Assembly (NCBI RefSeq): GCF_900129905.1
Contig: NZ_FQXG01000006.1
Coordinates: 144,580-208,579, forward strand
Length of the DNA: 64,000 nucleotides
From: Ferrimonas marina
GTDB taxonomy: Bacteria > Pseudomonadota > Gammaproteobacteria > Enterobacterales > Shewanellaceae
Direction of reading: 5' to 3'
Shown here in pieces: positions 40,113-49,752 of this stretch. Position 1 is the first letter of the stretch; each line of letters begins with the position of its first letter. Made by a program: the position numbers and the translations under genes. A model generated the notes under the pieces. That model saw only the letters and a list, made by a program, of their open reading frames with translations. It had not been told where the DNA came from and searched no databases.

Positions 40113-42128
40113 ATGAAACTGAACCCAGCGCAACAACAGGCGGTGACCTATGTCTCCGGCCCATGCCTGGTGCTGGCAGGGGCAGGCTCGGGCAAGACCC
40201 GGGTAATCATCAACAAGATCGCTTATCTGATCCAGCAGTGCGACTACAAGGCGCGCCACATCGCCGCGGTGACCTTTACCAACAAGGCCGCGCGGGAGAT
40301 GCGCGAGCGGGTGGCCAGCTCGCTGGGCAAAGCCGAGGCCCGGGGCCTGCGGATCTCCACCTTCCACACCCTGGGGCTGGATATGATCCGGGCCGAGCAC
40401 AAGGTGCTGGGGCTCAAGCCCGGCTTCTCGCTGTTTGATGACCAGGATAGCCTGGCCCTGCTTAAGGAGCTGACCGAGCAGGAGCTGATGGAGGATAAGG
40501 ACCAGCTGCAGCAGCTGATCACCCGGATCTCCGACTGGAAGAACGACCTGATGCAGCCGGAGCAGGCGATCGCCACCGCTCGGGACGGCAAGGAGGCGCT
40601 GCAGGCCCAGCTGTACCAGCGCTACCGCGATCATATGACCGCCTACAACGCGCTGGACTTCGATGACCTGATCCTGTTGCCGACCCTGATGCTGGCCTCC
40701 AACGAGGAGGTGCGTCTGCGCTGGCAGAACAAGATCCGCTACCTGCTGGTGGACGAATACCAGGACACCAACACCAGCCAGTACCAGCTGGTGAAGCTGC
40801 TGGTGGGGGAGCGGGCCCGCTTCACCGTGGTGGGGGACGACGACCAGTCGATCTACTCCTGGCGTGGCGCCAAGCCGCAAAACCTGGTGCTGCTGGGTAA
40901 GGACTTCCCCAAGCTGGAGCTGGTCAAGCTGGAGGAGAACTACCGCTCCTCCGGTCGTATCCTTAAGGCCGCCAACATCCTGATCGCCAACAACCCCCAC
41001 GTCTACGACAAGACCCTGCGCTCCAACCTGAGCTACGGTGAGCCGATCCGGGTGGTCAGTGCCAAGAACGAGGACCACGAAGCGGAGCGGGTGGTGGCCA
41101 ACCTGGTGCGGCACAAGTTTATGAACCACGCCAAGTTCAAGGATTACGCCATCCTCTACCGTGGTAACCACCAGGCGCGGCTGTTTGAGAAGGCGCTGAT
41201 GGCCAACCGCATCCCTTACAAGATCTCCGGCGGCACCAGCTTCTTCAGCCGGGCGGAGATCAAGGACATCATGGCCTACCTGCGGGTGCTGGTGAATCCG
41301 GACGACGACAACGCCTTCCTGCGGATCTGCAACGTGCCCAAGCGGGGCATGGGCCCGGCGACGCTGGAGAAGATCGGTAGGCTGGCCAACAGCAAGCAGA
41401 TCAGCCTGTTCGCCGCCAGCTTTGAGCCGGAGATCGAGCAGGTGCTACCACCCCAGGCGGCGGAGACGGTGATGGTGTTCACCCGCTGGCTGGTGAAGCT
41501 GGGGGATCGGGCCGTGCGCGGCGATACCCTGGATGCACTGAAGGATATGATCCGTGGCATCAACTACGAGGATCACCTGTACGACAGCTCCCCCAGCCCC
41601 AAGGCGGCGGAGATGCGGATGAAGAACGTCTCCGAGCTGTACCGCTGGATCACCGACATGATCGAGGGGGATGACCTGGATGAGCCGATGACCCTGGAGC
41701 AGGTGGTGACCCGCCTGACCCTGCGGGACATGATGGAGCGCAACAACGAGGACGAGGAGCTCGACCAGGTGCAGATGATGACCCTGCATGCCTCCAAGGG
41801 CCTGGAGTTCCCCTACGTGTTCCTGGTGGGTGCGGAGGAAGGCCTGTTGCCGCACCAGAGCAGTCTGGACGAGGGCAACGTAGAGGAGGAGCGCCGCCTG
41901 GCCTACGTGGGGATCACCCGGGCCCAAAAGGAGCTGATCTTTACCCTGTGCAAGGAGCGTCGCCAGTTCGGTGAGCAGATCCGCTGTGAGCCCAGTCGCT
42001 TCCTGTTGGAGCTGCCCCAGGATGATCTGATCTGGGAGGCGCGCCAGGCCAAGCCCAGCGCCGAGCAGCGTCAGCAGACCGCCCGCTCCCACATCGCCAT
42101 GCTGCGGGAGAAGCTCAAGCAGAACTGA
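40113..42128 (+). CDS. rep: ATP-dependent DNA helicase Rep
   Basis: This 671-residue SF1A 3'-5' helicase is close to the usual 673. The helicase motifs appear in order: Q-motif/LNPAQQQAV, Walker A AGAGSGKT (about residue 22), motif Ia [14 protein letters not shown], motif [10 protein letters not shown], motif [18 protein letters not shown], motif [10 protein letters not shown], motif [19 protein letters not shown] and motif [13 protein letters not shown]. It helps replisomes past bound proteins and restart sites. The ATG at 40113 follows AGAGAGGCGG. It is convergent with the GGDEF/EAL gene, with a perfect 8-bp inverted repeat (CTGAGGCC/GGCCTCAG) at the junction near 42125-42141. Confidence 0.95.
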   Translation: MKLNPAQQQAVTYVSGPCLVLAGAGSGKTRVIINKIAYLIQQCDYKARHIAAVTFTNKAAREMRERVASSLGKAEARGLRISTFHTLGLDMIRAEHKVLGLKPGFSLFDDQDSLALLKELTEQELMEDKDQLQQLITRISDWKNDLMQPEQAIATARDGKEALQAQLYQRYRDHMTAYNALDFDDLILLPTLMLASNEEVRLRWQNKIRYLLVDEYQDTNTSQYQLVKLLVGERARFTVVGDDDQSIYSWRGAKPQNLVLLGKDFPKLELVKLEENYRSSGRILKAANILIANNPHVYDKTLRSNLSYGEPIRVVSAKNEDHEAERVVANLVRHKFMNHAKFKDYAILYRGNHQARLFEKALMANRIPYKISGGTSFFSRAEIKDIMAYLRVLVNPDDDNAFLRICNVPKRGMGPATLEKIGRLANSKQISLFAASFEPEIEQVLPPQAAETVMVFTRWLVKLGDRAVRGDTLDALKDMIRGINYEDHLYDSSPSPKAAEMRMKNVSELYRWITDMIEGDDLDEPMTLEQVVTRLTLRDMMERNNEDEELDQVQMMTLHASKGLEFPYVFLVGAEEGLLPHQSSLDEGNVEEERRLAYVGITRAQKELIFTLCKERRQFGEQIRCEPSRFLLELPQDDLIWEARQAKPSAEQRQQTARSHIAMLREKLKQN

Positions 42129-42137
42129 GGCCGGGCC

Positions 42138-44759
42138 TCAGAGGTTGGTACAGGCGGGCAGCGGCTCGATCTGGCCCAGCTCACTGGGGCGGTTGAAGTA
42201 GTAGCCCTGACCCCAGCGGCAGCCCAGCTCACGCATCTGGTCGCGCTGGGATTCCGACTCGATCCCCTCGGCGGCGATGGTGAAGCCCAGGTGGCCGGAC
42301 AGGTCGATCAGCGATTGGATGATCGCCTTGTGGCGGTCGCAGCGGGTGGATTGCTGGCAGTACTGCTTGTCGATCTTGATGAAGTCCAGTGGCAGGTTGG
42401 GCAGCATGGTCAGTGCCGAGTAACCGGTACCGAAGTCGTCCAGCCCTAACTTAACCCCCAGCTGACGCAGCCGCTCCAGGCCATTGCGCAGGGTTTGCTG
42501 ATCCACCAGCAGGTCCCGCTCGGAGAACTCCAATGCCAGCTGGCGGGTGGGGATAGGCAGATCGGCAATCGCCTCCTCCAGCTCCAACAGGCGGGTTTCT
42601 GAGCGCAGATGCGCCAGGTCCAGGTTGATGTGCACCCAGCCCTGCTCGCCCACCATCGCCTGGATCTGGGCGAAGTCACGGGCTACCTGGCTGAGCACGT
42701 AGCGATCCAGCTCGGTGACGGCACCGCATTTGTTGGCCCAGGGCAGGAACTGCTGGGGGTGGATCATCCCCAGCTTGGGGTGGTTCCAGCGGGCCAGCGC
42801 TTCGACGCCCACCAGGCGATTACGCTCCAGGTCGAACATCGGCTGGTAGTAGAGCTGGATCTCGCCTTGAGCCAGGGCATTGCGGAACTGGGACTCGCGG
42901 CTGAGATCGTTGAGCATCTGCAGCTTGAGATCCGAGGTGAAGAAGGCAAAGCAGCCCCGGCCGGCGGATTTGGCCTGGTACAGGGCAGCATCAGCGTTGC
43001 GCAGCAGCGCCTCCGGCTCCAGCTCACCGTGGGGATCCGCCAGGGCGATGCCGATGCTGGCACCGGGGAAGAACTCCCGACCCTCCAGGATGATCGGCTG
43101 TCGCACCCGCTCCAGGATCCGCTCACATACCTCCTGCACCCCCTGCTTGTCCTGGATCCGATCCAGCAGGATGACGAACTCGTCGCCACCGAGCCGGGCC
43201 AGGGTGTCGTTGTCGCGGATGCAGATCTGCAGACGCTGGGCAATCTCCTTGAGGAAGCGGTCACCGGCCAGGTGGCCCAGGGTGTCATTGACCATCTTGA
43301 AGCGATCGAGGTCGATGAACAGCAGGGCGAAGCGCTCCTGGGCATGGCGGCGGATCCGCTTCAGCGCCAGATCCAGGCGGTTGAGCAGCAGTGCCCGGTT
43401 GGGCAGGTTGGTCAGGGCATCGTGGAAGGCATCGTGGCGTAGCTGGTGCTCCGCCTTGCGGCGCTGGATGATCTGGCGCTGCAAGTCGACGTTAAGCGCC
43501 TGCATCTCCCGGGTACGCTCCTCCACCTGGCGCTCCAACTCTTCGTTGTAGCGCGCCTGCTGCTCCTCGTGGGCGCGGCGCTCGATGGCGGTGCTGATGT
43601 GCTGGGAAACGAAGCTAAGCAGCTCCAGGTCTTTCTGATCGTAGCCGTAGCCCTCCTGCTGGCTGAATACCGCCAACACGCCACGGGTCTGGCCATTGAT
43701 GGTCAGGGGGACGCCGAGCCAATCGCGCAGCTGGATCAGGCAGCGATCGATCTTCTGCCCCAGCTGGCCATTACGGTAGGCACGCTGGATATCACTGCCG
43801 GTCAGCTGCACCGCCTGCTGCTGCTTGAGCACCTGCTCCACCAAGCCATCCGCCGGCGTGCGGGCGCTGGGGGCGGGCAGGGTGTCACCGGCCTCGTAGT
43901 AGGGGAACTCGATCTGGGTCCCGGCCTCATTGAGCAGGGCCACCATGCAGTTGTCCGCGTGCAGCAGATGGCGCAGGGCACGGTGAATGGAGAGGTAGAA
44001 GGAGTCGATGTGGCTGCGCCTTGCGGTCAGCTCGGTGATCTCCAGCAGTGCATTTTGCAGCTGCTCGGCCCGGCGGCGCTGGCGGATCTCCTCGTGCAGG
44101 GCCTGGTTGGCCAGGCGCAGCTCACGGGTGCGGCGCTCGATGGTGATCTCGGTGTGCTCCGCCTGCTGCAGTCGATTGAGGGTGGCCACCAGGTGCTGGC
44201 CGACAAAGTTGAGGATCTCCTGATCCTGGACGCTGAACTGGCTGCCCCGGCGGTAGCTTTGTACCGCCAGTAAGCCCATCACCTCCTGCTGATGGCGCAA
44301 CGGGGTGCCCATCCAGGCCTCACAACGGCTGCCCAGTTGCTGCACCTCACCGGCCTCGATCAGGGCATCTATCTGCTCGGCATCGAGCCGCAAAGGCAGG
44401 TTTTGACGGACCAGGTAGTGACTGATCCCTTGACGGAACTGGCGCTGATCGCAGGACTGGAAGGGGTTGTCGCCATCCTGCTGGTCAAGAAAGAAGGGGC
44501 AGTGGTATTCGTCCTGCAGGCGGTCATAGAGGATGACATAGCAGTTTTCCACCGCGGGAACCCGTTTCACCAGTGGCACCAGGGATTGGTAGAACTGCTC
44601 CATGGAACGACAACTGCCCGCCAACTCCGAGATCTGGAGTAGCAGGTGTTGCAGGTGTTCCCCCTGGCGGTAACGCTTGGCCAGCCGCATCAGGCGCTGG
44701 GCATGGCGTTGCCATCGGGTGGGCGGCGTTCCGGCCACGGTTGGGCTTTTCGGGCTCAT
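42138..44759 (-). CDS. GAF-GAF-GGDEF-EAL c-di-GMP signalling protein
   Basis: This is an 873-residue cytoplasmic protein with no membrane segments. Two GAF-like sensor domains (about residues 35-200 and 235-400, each with QHLVATLNRLQQ- or QHISTAIERR-type ends) are each followed by helical coils (ERRTRELRLANQALHEEIRQRRRAE; ERQVEERTREMQALNVDLQRQ). A GGDEF domain with intact ARLGGDEFVILL and an EAL domain with GVEALARW, EFSERDLL and DDFGTGYSALTML complete it. Both catalytic signatures are intact, so it may make and/or degrade c-di-GMP; in such tandems PDE activity often dominates. Its neighbour, the Lap adhesin system, is c-di-GMP controlled, so a local link is possible but unproven. Confidence 0.92.
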   Translation of the reverse strand: MSPKSPTVAGTPPTRWQRHAQRLMRLAKRYRQGEHLQHLLLQISELAGSCRSMEQFYQSLVPLVKRVPAVENCYVILYDRLQDEYHCPFFLDQQDGDNPFQSCDQRQFRQGISHYLVRQNLPLRLDAEQIDALIEAGEVQQLGSRCEAWMGTPLRHQQEVMGLLAVQSYRRGSQFSVQDQEILNFVGQHLVATLNRLQQAEHTEITIERRTRELRLANQALHEEIRQRRRAEQLQNALLEITELTARRSHIDSFYLSIHRALRHLLHADNCMVALLNEAGTQIEFPYYEAGDTLPAPSARTPADGLVEQVLKQQQAVQLTGSDIQRAYRNGQLGQKIDRCLIQLRDWLGVPLTINGQTRGVLAVFSQQEGYGYDQKDLELLSFVSQHISTAIERRAHEEQQARYNEELERQVEERTREMQALNVDLQRQIIQRRKAEHQLRHDAFHDALTNLPNRALLLNRLDLALKRIRRHAQERFALLFIDLDRFKMVNDTLGHLAGDRFLKEIAQRLQICIRDNDTLARLGGDEFVILLDRIQDKQGVQEVCERILERVRQPIILEGREFFPGASIGIALADPHGELEPEALLRNADAALYQAKSAGRGCFAFFTSDLKLQMLNDLSRESQFRNALAQGEIQLYYQPMFDLERNRLVGVEALARWNHPKLGMIHPQQFLPWANKCGAVTELDRYVLSQVARDFAQIQAMVGEQGWVHINLDLAHLRSETRLLELEEAIADLPIPTRQLALEFSERDLLVDQQTLRNGLERLRQLGVKLGLDDFGTGYSALTMLPNLPLDFIKIDKQYCQQSTRCDRHKAIIQSLIDLSGHLGFTIAAEGIESESQRDQMRELGCRWGQGYYFNRPSELGQIEPLPACTNL

Positions 44760-44912
44760 TGGGATCCATCCCTTTGATTCGTTTGGCTATCTTACCGTAA
44801 TTTCTGGGTAATAAAAATCCAGCGGAGGGGCCAGATAGCGTGCACTTGGGTTGGACAGGCTCAAACCTCTAGTTAAAAATTCAGCAGTCAGCGGATTTTT
44901 GCCATTTTTCCG

Positions 44913-44941
44913 TAGACGCATGGGGGGCGCTTCAGTACTAT
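44913..44941 (+). promoter_or_regulatory. candidate tRNA promoter
   Basis: TAGACG (-35) and TACTAT (-10) are 17 bases apart, followed by a GC-rich discriminator (GCGCCGTC) just before the tRNA-Arg gene, as expected of a stringently controlled stable-RNA promoter. Each hexamer matches consensus at only four of six positions. Confidence 0.4.
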
Positions 44942-44957
44942 ATGCGCCGTCAAGGAT

Positions 44958-45034
<77 letters not shown>

Positions 45035-45066
45035 TCCTCCGATGGCTCGACATCTTAATTTCGATG

Positions 45067-45142
45067 GTGGCTATAGCTCAGTTGGTAGAGTCCCGGATTG
45101 TGATTCCGGTTGTCGCGGGTTCAAGTCCCGTTAGCCACCCCA
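45067..45142 (+). tRNA. hisR: tRNA-His (anticodon GTG)
   Basis: Acceptor GTGGCTA/TAGCCAC, anticodon stem CCGGA/TCCGG around TTGTGAT (anticodon GTG), T arm GCGGG-TTCAAGT-CCCGT, encoded CCA. A G precedes position 1 and can pair with the discriminator C, as needed for the -1 G of tRNA-His. The leuT and proM genes that follow in enterobacteria are absent; a terminator comes 11 bases later. Confidence 0.97.
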
Positions 45143-45152
45143 TCTTCAAGTG

Positions 45153-45181
45153 AAAAGCGCAGGCCTCGGCCTGCGCTTTTT
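45153..45181 (+). terminator. bidirectional terminator between hisR and lapD
   Basis: AAAAGCGCAGGC, CTCG loop, GCCTGCGCTTTTT. The T-runs on both strands serve the tRNA operon and the convergent Lap operon, whose last gene stops six bases away. Confidence 0.93.
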
Positions 45182-45186
45182 GCGTT

Positions 45187-47124
45187 TTAGCCCTGGGTAT
45201 CCTCCTGCAGGGTACCCTCCGGCAGCAGCGACCAGGGCTGGGGCGGGGCGATGAAGCCCTGGTAGCCCGCCAGCGGACTGTCCTGCCAGGCCACCAACGC
45301 ATCGGTCTGCTCAACCCCACAGAGGTAGGTGTCGATCTGCAGACCCTGGGCGGTCAGGCTGAGCGCCTGGGCCAGCTCCTGCTGCCCCTGGGTGTCACCG
45401 AAGCTGTGATCCAGCCGCACGTAATCCGGCAGCAATACCCGCAGGTAATCCACTGACCCCAGATCGCGACCGAAATGGTCGATGCCAAAGGGGTAGCCCA
45501 ACTTTTTCAGCATCTGGCGCAGAGCCAGCAGGTTACTGCCACCGCGCAGGGCTTGCTGCTCACTGATCTCGAACTGCAGCGGACTGGGGTGGGCCTCCAG
45601 CAGGCTGGCCAGCCAGTGGCGGAAGGGCGGATGATTGATGCTCTCGCTGGTCAGGTTGATCGACAAGGGGTGGGCGCTGTCGCGACAGCGGGGATCCGCC
45701 ACCACCTGCTGCAGCAGGCAGCGATCGAAGGTGGAGCCCAGCCCCAGCAGATTCAGGTAGGGCAGGAATTGGTTGGCGTGCACCGCCTCCCCCTGGTTGC
45801 AGAGTCGGCCAAACAGCTCATAGTGCTTGACCCCATGGCTCTGCCAATCCTGAACCGGCTGCAGGTAGATCGCCATCGGCTGCTCCAGTGCTTCAATAAG
45901 CCAAGAACGCCACTGCTGTTGACTGACCGGTTGCTGCTGGGGCTTGAACCAGTGCAGCGGCTCACCCAGTTGTTGGGCCTGGCGCATCGCGCCGTCGGCC
46001 TCGGCCAGCAGTTGTGCCTGATCATGCTGAGGCAGGCGCACCACCACACCGATGGTTACCTTATCCGGGTGACTCAGGGCGCTGTTCTGCTCCAGTCGAG
46101 CGGCCCACTGCTGCAGCTGCTCCGCCAGCTGGTGCTGGGCCACCAGGTCCAGGTCCATTGCCAGCACGGCAAACTCGTTGGCGCTGATACGGAAGGCGGC
46201 ACTGCCCGGCAGCGGGTCACACAGCTTGGTTAACTGCTGGGCCAGCTGCTGGATGGTCTCATCCCGTAACTGGTAGCCAAACTGGCCGCGGATCTGTTCC
46301 AGCAGCGGTACGCTGATCATCGCCAACATCCCCTCGCCCGGCTCCGACAACCAGGAGCTCAGGCGCTGGTTGAGATGCTGACGGTTGGCCAGGCCAGAGA
46401 CCGCATCGGCCAGCAGCGAGCTTTGCAGCCGGCTGACCTGGTCGGCATGGGCCTGGAACTGCTGCTGTAGCTGCTGCTCCATGCTGTTGATGCTGCGTAC
46501 CAGGGCCGCCAATTCGCGTGTGGCGGGCTCGGCGATAGGCTGATCAAAGTGGTGCTGGGCCACCGCTTCGGCATGAGACTGGATGGCGTGCAGCGGCTTG
46601 AGCAGGCGGTGCAGGCCCCACCTGGCGATCCCCAGGGTCAACAGCAACAATCCACCACTGAGCAGCAGCAGGTTAACCAGGCTGTTCCACAGCTGGCGGT
46701 AGGCGTAGCCAGGGTGGGTGGTCATGGTCAGCTCGCCCAGCTGCAGCCAGCCGCTGGTGATCACCAGGTTGCGCTGTTGGGGCTGGAACCAGCCCAGCTG
46801 GCTAAACCATCGGGGCACCTCGCTGTGGGCCTCGGAGCTGTGCCAACGCTTGACGCTGCCGTCCGCCAGCCAGGTCAGGTCGATGCTCTGGTACAGGCCG
46901 CCATCGAAGGTGGCGGATACCAACGCCTCGGCGGATACCTTGTCAGCCTGTTCCATGTGGGGCTTAAGCATCATCGACAATGCCTGGCTGCTGTTGTCCA
47001 GCTCCACCCCCATTTGGCGGTACAAAAAGCCACGCATCTCGACCAGTTGTCCCCAGCTGAGCGTCAACACCAGGGCGACGAACAGGCCGAGCACGAGCAG
47101 GGAAAGCTGTTTGTAGAGGGTCAT
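45187..47124 (-). CDS. lapD: LapD-like c-di-GMP receptor with degenerate GGDEF and EAL domains
   Basis: This 645-residue inner-membrane protein has TM1 (7-27), a periplasmic LapD/MoxY-type domain (about 28-144), TM2 (145-165), HAMP (166-220), a GGDEF domain with SANEF at 314-318, and an EAL domain with ELF at 436-438. Both catalytic signatures are broken, as in Pseudomonas LapD, which binds c-di-GMP and then holds the LapG protease at its periplasmic domain so that the adhesin stays on the cell. The gene overlaps lapG by four bases and ends the adhesin cluster, which supports this role. No aromatic/enzymatic alternative seems better. Confidence 0.9.
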   Translation of the reverse strand: MTLYKQLSLLVLGLFVALVLTLSWGQLVEMRGFLYRQMGVELDNSSQALSMMLKPHMEQADKVSAEALVSATFDGGLYQSIDLTWLADGSVKRWHSSEAHSEVPRWFSQLGWFQPQQRNLVITSGWLQLGELTMTTHPGYAYRQLWNSLVNLLLLSGGLLLLTLGIARWGLHRLLKPLHAIQSHAEAVAQHHFDQPIAEPATRELAALVRSINSMEQQLQQQFQAHADQVSRLQSSLLADAVSGLANRQHLNQRLSSWLSEPGEGMLAMISVPLLEQIRGQFGYQLRDETIQQLAQQLTKLCDPLPGSAAFRISANEFAVLAMDLDLVAQHQLAEQLQQWAARLEQNSALSHPDKVTIGVVVRLPQHDQAQLLAEADGAMRQAQQLGEPLHWFKPQQQPVSQQQWRSWLIEALEQPMAIYLQPVQDWQSHGVKHYELFGRLCNQGEAVHANQFLPYLNLLGLGSTFDRCLLQQVVADPRCRDSAHPLSINLTSESINHPPFRHWLASLLEAHPSPLQFEISEQQALRGGSNLLALRQMLKKLGYPFGIDHFGRDLGSVDYLRVLLPDYVRLDHSFGDTQGQQELAQALSLTAQGLQIDTYLCGVEQTDALVAWQDSPLAGYQGFIAPPQPWSLLPEGTLQEDTQG

Positions 47125-47795
47125 GGGTCCATCCTTGCTGTCAGAGGGCGTTGCATCACGCCCTGTTGTCGACGCTGATTAAAGCGGTTCCAGCGGTCCA
47201 GGGCTGGCTGATTGGTGAGCTCCCGGCCGCCACCCGGTCCGTCCAGCCACAGGCGCTCGCCATTGAAGCTGTATACCGGGAGCAGGTCGCGGCGGGCGCT
47301 GGCGGGCAGGATCTCGCCCTTGAGGTTATCCAAAATCAGCGGCTCACTGGCTGGGGTGGGGTAGTAGGCCACCACCATGTGAAACTGGTTGAGACTGGTG
47401 GCTTTGACGTACACCAGCCGCAGCTGGGAGGTGGGGATCCCCAGGGCGCGCAGCGATAGGAACTTGGCCAGGGCAAAGTCCTCGCAGTCGCCCATGGCGG
47501 CGCCGATGAACTCCATCGGGGTAGCCCAGTAGTTATCCTCACCCCAAACCACCCGATCATCGAGGAAACGGAACTGGTTAAAGAACCGGTTAATCTCGGC
47601 CAACTGTTGGCGCTGGTCCTGGCCATTGAGCTCACTCATCAGGGTGCGCCAGGCCTGGTAGCGCAGACCCGCGGACTCGCCGTAGATCTGCACCAGCTTG
47701 CGTTGCTGCTGCGGTAGCCACTCCGGTGGTGCCGCCAGACACAGCATGGCGACACCCAACAAGGCCGCCACCAGCGACCTGACTGCGTTGCGCAT
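47121..47795 (-). CDS. lapG: LapG-like periplasmic cysteine protease
   Basis: This 224-residue bacterial transglutaminase-like cysteine proteinase has a signal peptide (MRNAVRSLVAALLGVAMLCLA) and the catalytic triad C104 (MGDCEDFALAKF), H139 (NQFHMVVAYY) and D156 (LILDNL). WGEDNYWATPMEFIGAAMGDCEDFA is the family core (given in two parts: ATPMEF and GDCEDFA are the key blocks). LapG cuts LapA-type adhesins at a double-alanine site in the N-terminal retention module. The adhesin in this cluster has such a TAAG site. LapG is Ca-dependent in characterised systems. Confidence 0.93.
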   Translation of the reverse strand: MRNAVRSLVAALLGVAMLCLAAPPEWLPQQQRKLVQIYGESAGLRYQAWRTLMSELNGQDQRQQLAEINRFFNQFRFLDDRVVWGEDNYWATPMEFIGAAMGDCEDFALAKFLSLRALGIPTSQLRLVYVKATSLNQFHMVVAYYPTPASEPLILDNLKGEILPASARRDLLPVYSFNGERLWLDGPGGGRELTNQPALDRWNRFNQRRQQGVMQRPLTARMDP

Positions 47796-47801
47796 CGGCT
47801 G

Positions 47802-48410
47802 TTAGCGCCCCACGGTCCAGACCGTCCATTTCATCGCGACCTTTTCGTCTTCACTGCTGATCTCTGCCACCACCCTGCGGTTGCGGCTATGGGCCAGCGG
47901 ATCATTGCCCGGATCCTCCGGCCGGTCGAAGCTGTAGCCGACGGTATCGATACGCTGGGCCTGCAGGCCAAAGTGCTCCATCAGAGCGGTCTTTACTGAT
48001 TCTGCCCGACGCTCGGACAGCCACTGGTTGTAGCTATGGCTGCCCACCTCGCTGCAATGGCCCTCGATAATGACCTTGGTTTCCGGGTACTGGGCCATAA
48101 AGTCCGCCAGCGCATGGAGAGAATCCATCACCTCAGTGTCCAGTCGGGAGGAGTTGTTTTCAAACAGTACCTTGAGCTCACGACGCGCGGTGTAAGCCAG
48201 GCGCTCATCACAGCCGTCATTGCTGACCTCGGCACCGCCGAGGCTTTCAGGGCAGGCCTCACGGGCCAGGATTACCCCATCGCCATCGGCGTCACTGAGG
48301 TCATATTGCTGCTCGGTGCTTTGCCACTGCACCAGGGGTTGGTTGGCGCAACCGGACAGGATCAGGCCGGCACACAGAAAGGCAAGGGGGGTGGCAGTGG
48401 GCTTATTCAT
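47802..48410 (-). CDS. OmpA-family lipoprotein of the adhesin cluster
   Basis: This 202-residue outer-membrane lipoprotein has a signal with lipobox LSGC, then a short Ca-binding-like DADGDGVILAREACP segment, and a C-terminal OmpA/MotB peptidoglycan-binding domain (VLFENNSSRLDTEVMDSLHALADFM; IEGHCSEVGSHSYNQWLSERRAESVKTAL; SRNRRVVAEI). The ATG at 48410 is preferred because GGAG lies seven bases upstream; it overlaps the tolC-like gene end. OmpA-like proteins of this kind often accompany type I secreted adhesins and may tether the outer-membrane channel to peptidoglycan. Confidence 0.88.
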   Translation of the reverse strand: MNKPTATPLAFLCAGLILSGCANQPLVQWQSTEQQYDLSDADGDGVILAREACPESLGGAEVSNDGCDERLAYTARRELKVLFENNSSRLDTEVMDSLHALADFMAQYPETKVIIEGHCSEVGSHSYNQWLSERRAESVKTALMEHFGLQAQRIDTVGYSFDRPEDPGNDPLAHSRNRRVVAEISSEDEKVAMKWTVWTVGR

Positions 48411-49725
48411 AGTCACGCTCCGCATTCCATTGGCTGGGACGGGTGATGCGCAGGGAGTCGAGCAGCTGACCGCTGGCGTTGAGTACCCGGTACTTGGCCA
48501 TCAGCTCGTCCATCTCCGCATCGATGTAGTCCTGGCGCGCCAGGAAGAGTTCGTTTTCGGTATCGAGCAGGTCCAGCAGGGTCCGTTGACCCAGGCGGAA
48601 CTGCTCGCTGTACGCCAGCTGGGCCTCTTTCGCGGCTTCCACATGCTGGCGGATAAACTCCCGCTGCAGCGCCAGCTGTTCGTAGGCGTTCCAGGCCAGT
48701 CGCATCCCTTCGAATACGCTGCGCTGAGCCTGCTCCCGTACCGATTTGGCGGAGCCCAGCTTGTAGGCAGCCTCGCGGGAGCGGGCCTTGGTGCTGCCAC
48801 CGGCAAACAGGTTGTATTTGAACTCCAGCATGGCGCTGAGGTCGTTGTTGTGGCCTTCGTAGTTGTCCAGATCCTGGCCCCAGCTGCCCTCCAGCTTGAG
48901 GTTCAGTTCCGGGTAGTAATTGGCTCGGGCCACGGTACGCTCTGCCTGGGCGGCGGCGATGTCCAGCTGGGCCGAGCGCAGCACCGGGTGGTTGTCGGTG
49001 GCCAGCAGCGCCGCGGCCAGATCACTGGGTAGGCGGTCGTGGTCCGGCATCGGTGAGACCAGATCCACCGGCTCATCATTGGTGACCTGGCGGAACTGGG
49101 CCTCGGCATCCAGCAGGTTGTTGACCGCGGCGACCCGGTTGGCGTGGGCGCGAGCCAGGCGGCCGGTGCTCTGGGCCAGATCGGCGCTGTCGCCCAGGCC
49201 GGACTGGCTGCGCTCGACAATCTTGTCGTGGATGGTGCGGTGGTTGTCCAGGTTGTGCTCTGCCAGTTCCAGCTGGTGACGGGCCTTGAGCACCCCGGTA
49301 TAGACCTGAGCCACGTCCAGCGCGGTGTCCTCCGCCTGAGCAAACAGGGCCCATTGATCAGCGGCGGCCTCTTTGCCCAGCCGCTCTACCTCACCGGGGG
49401 TACGGAAGCCGTCAAACAGCAGCTGGCTGAGGCTGACCCCGGCCTGCTGCGGTGTGGTTTCCAGATCGTGGTCGCCACTGCGGGTGCGCCCTACCGGGGT
49501 ATCACTTTGCTGGTAGCCATAGCGGCCAAACAGGTCGACCTGGGGGAAGTAGCCGCCGCGCACCTGGTTGACCTGCTCCTCGGTGGCCTTAAAGCGGTTA
49601 AACTGCTGGCGTACCTGGGGGTGGGTATCCAGGGTGTAAGCAACCGTCTGCTCCAGGCTCTTGGCATAGAGTGGAGCGCAGAGGCTGGCGGCCAATAACG
49701 CCGCCGAGATCTGGGTTTTCATCAT
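48403..49725 (-). CDS. lapE: TolC-family outer-membrane channel of type I secretion (LapE-like)
   Basis: This 440-residue protein has a Sec signal (MMKTQISAALLAASLCAPLYA-KSL) and a duplicated TolC repeat: helical hairpins (NRFKATEEQVNQVRGGYFPQVDLFGRYGY; LDIAAAQAERTVARANYYPELNLKLEGSWGQ) and beta-strands for the outer-membrane barrel. The GLGDSADLAQSTGRLA and RLGQRTLLDLLDTENEL blocks are typical of TolC proteins of adhesin exporters. It is the outer-membrane part of the exporter encoded by the next two genes upstream. In Lap systems the adhesin is retained in this channel until LapG cuts it. Confidence 0.92.
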   Translation of the reverse strand: MMKTQISAALLAASLCAPLYAKSLEQTVAYTLDTHPQVRQQFNRFKATEEQVNQVRGGYFPQVDLFGRYGYQQSDTPVGRTRSGDHDLETTPQQAGVSLSQLLFDGFRTPGEVERLGKEAAADQWALFAQAEDTALDVAQVYTGVLKARHQLELAEHNLDNHRTIHDKIVERSQSGLGDSADLAQSTGRLARAHANRVAAVNNLLDAEAQFRQVTNDEPVDLVSPMPDHDRLPSDLAAALLATDNHPVLRSAQLDIAAAQAERTVARANYYPELNLKLEGSWGQDLDNYEGHNNDLSAMLEFKYNLFAGGSTKARSREAAYKLGSAKSVREQAQRSVFEGMRLAWNAYEQLALQREFIRQHVEAAKEAQLAYSEQFRLGQRTLLDLLDTENELFLARQDYIDAEMDELMAKYRVLNASGQLLDSLRITRPSQWNAERDYE

Positions 49726-49752
49726 TGTCCGTCCTTTGATTTTGATGTGTTC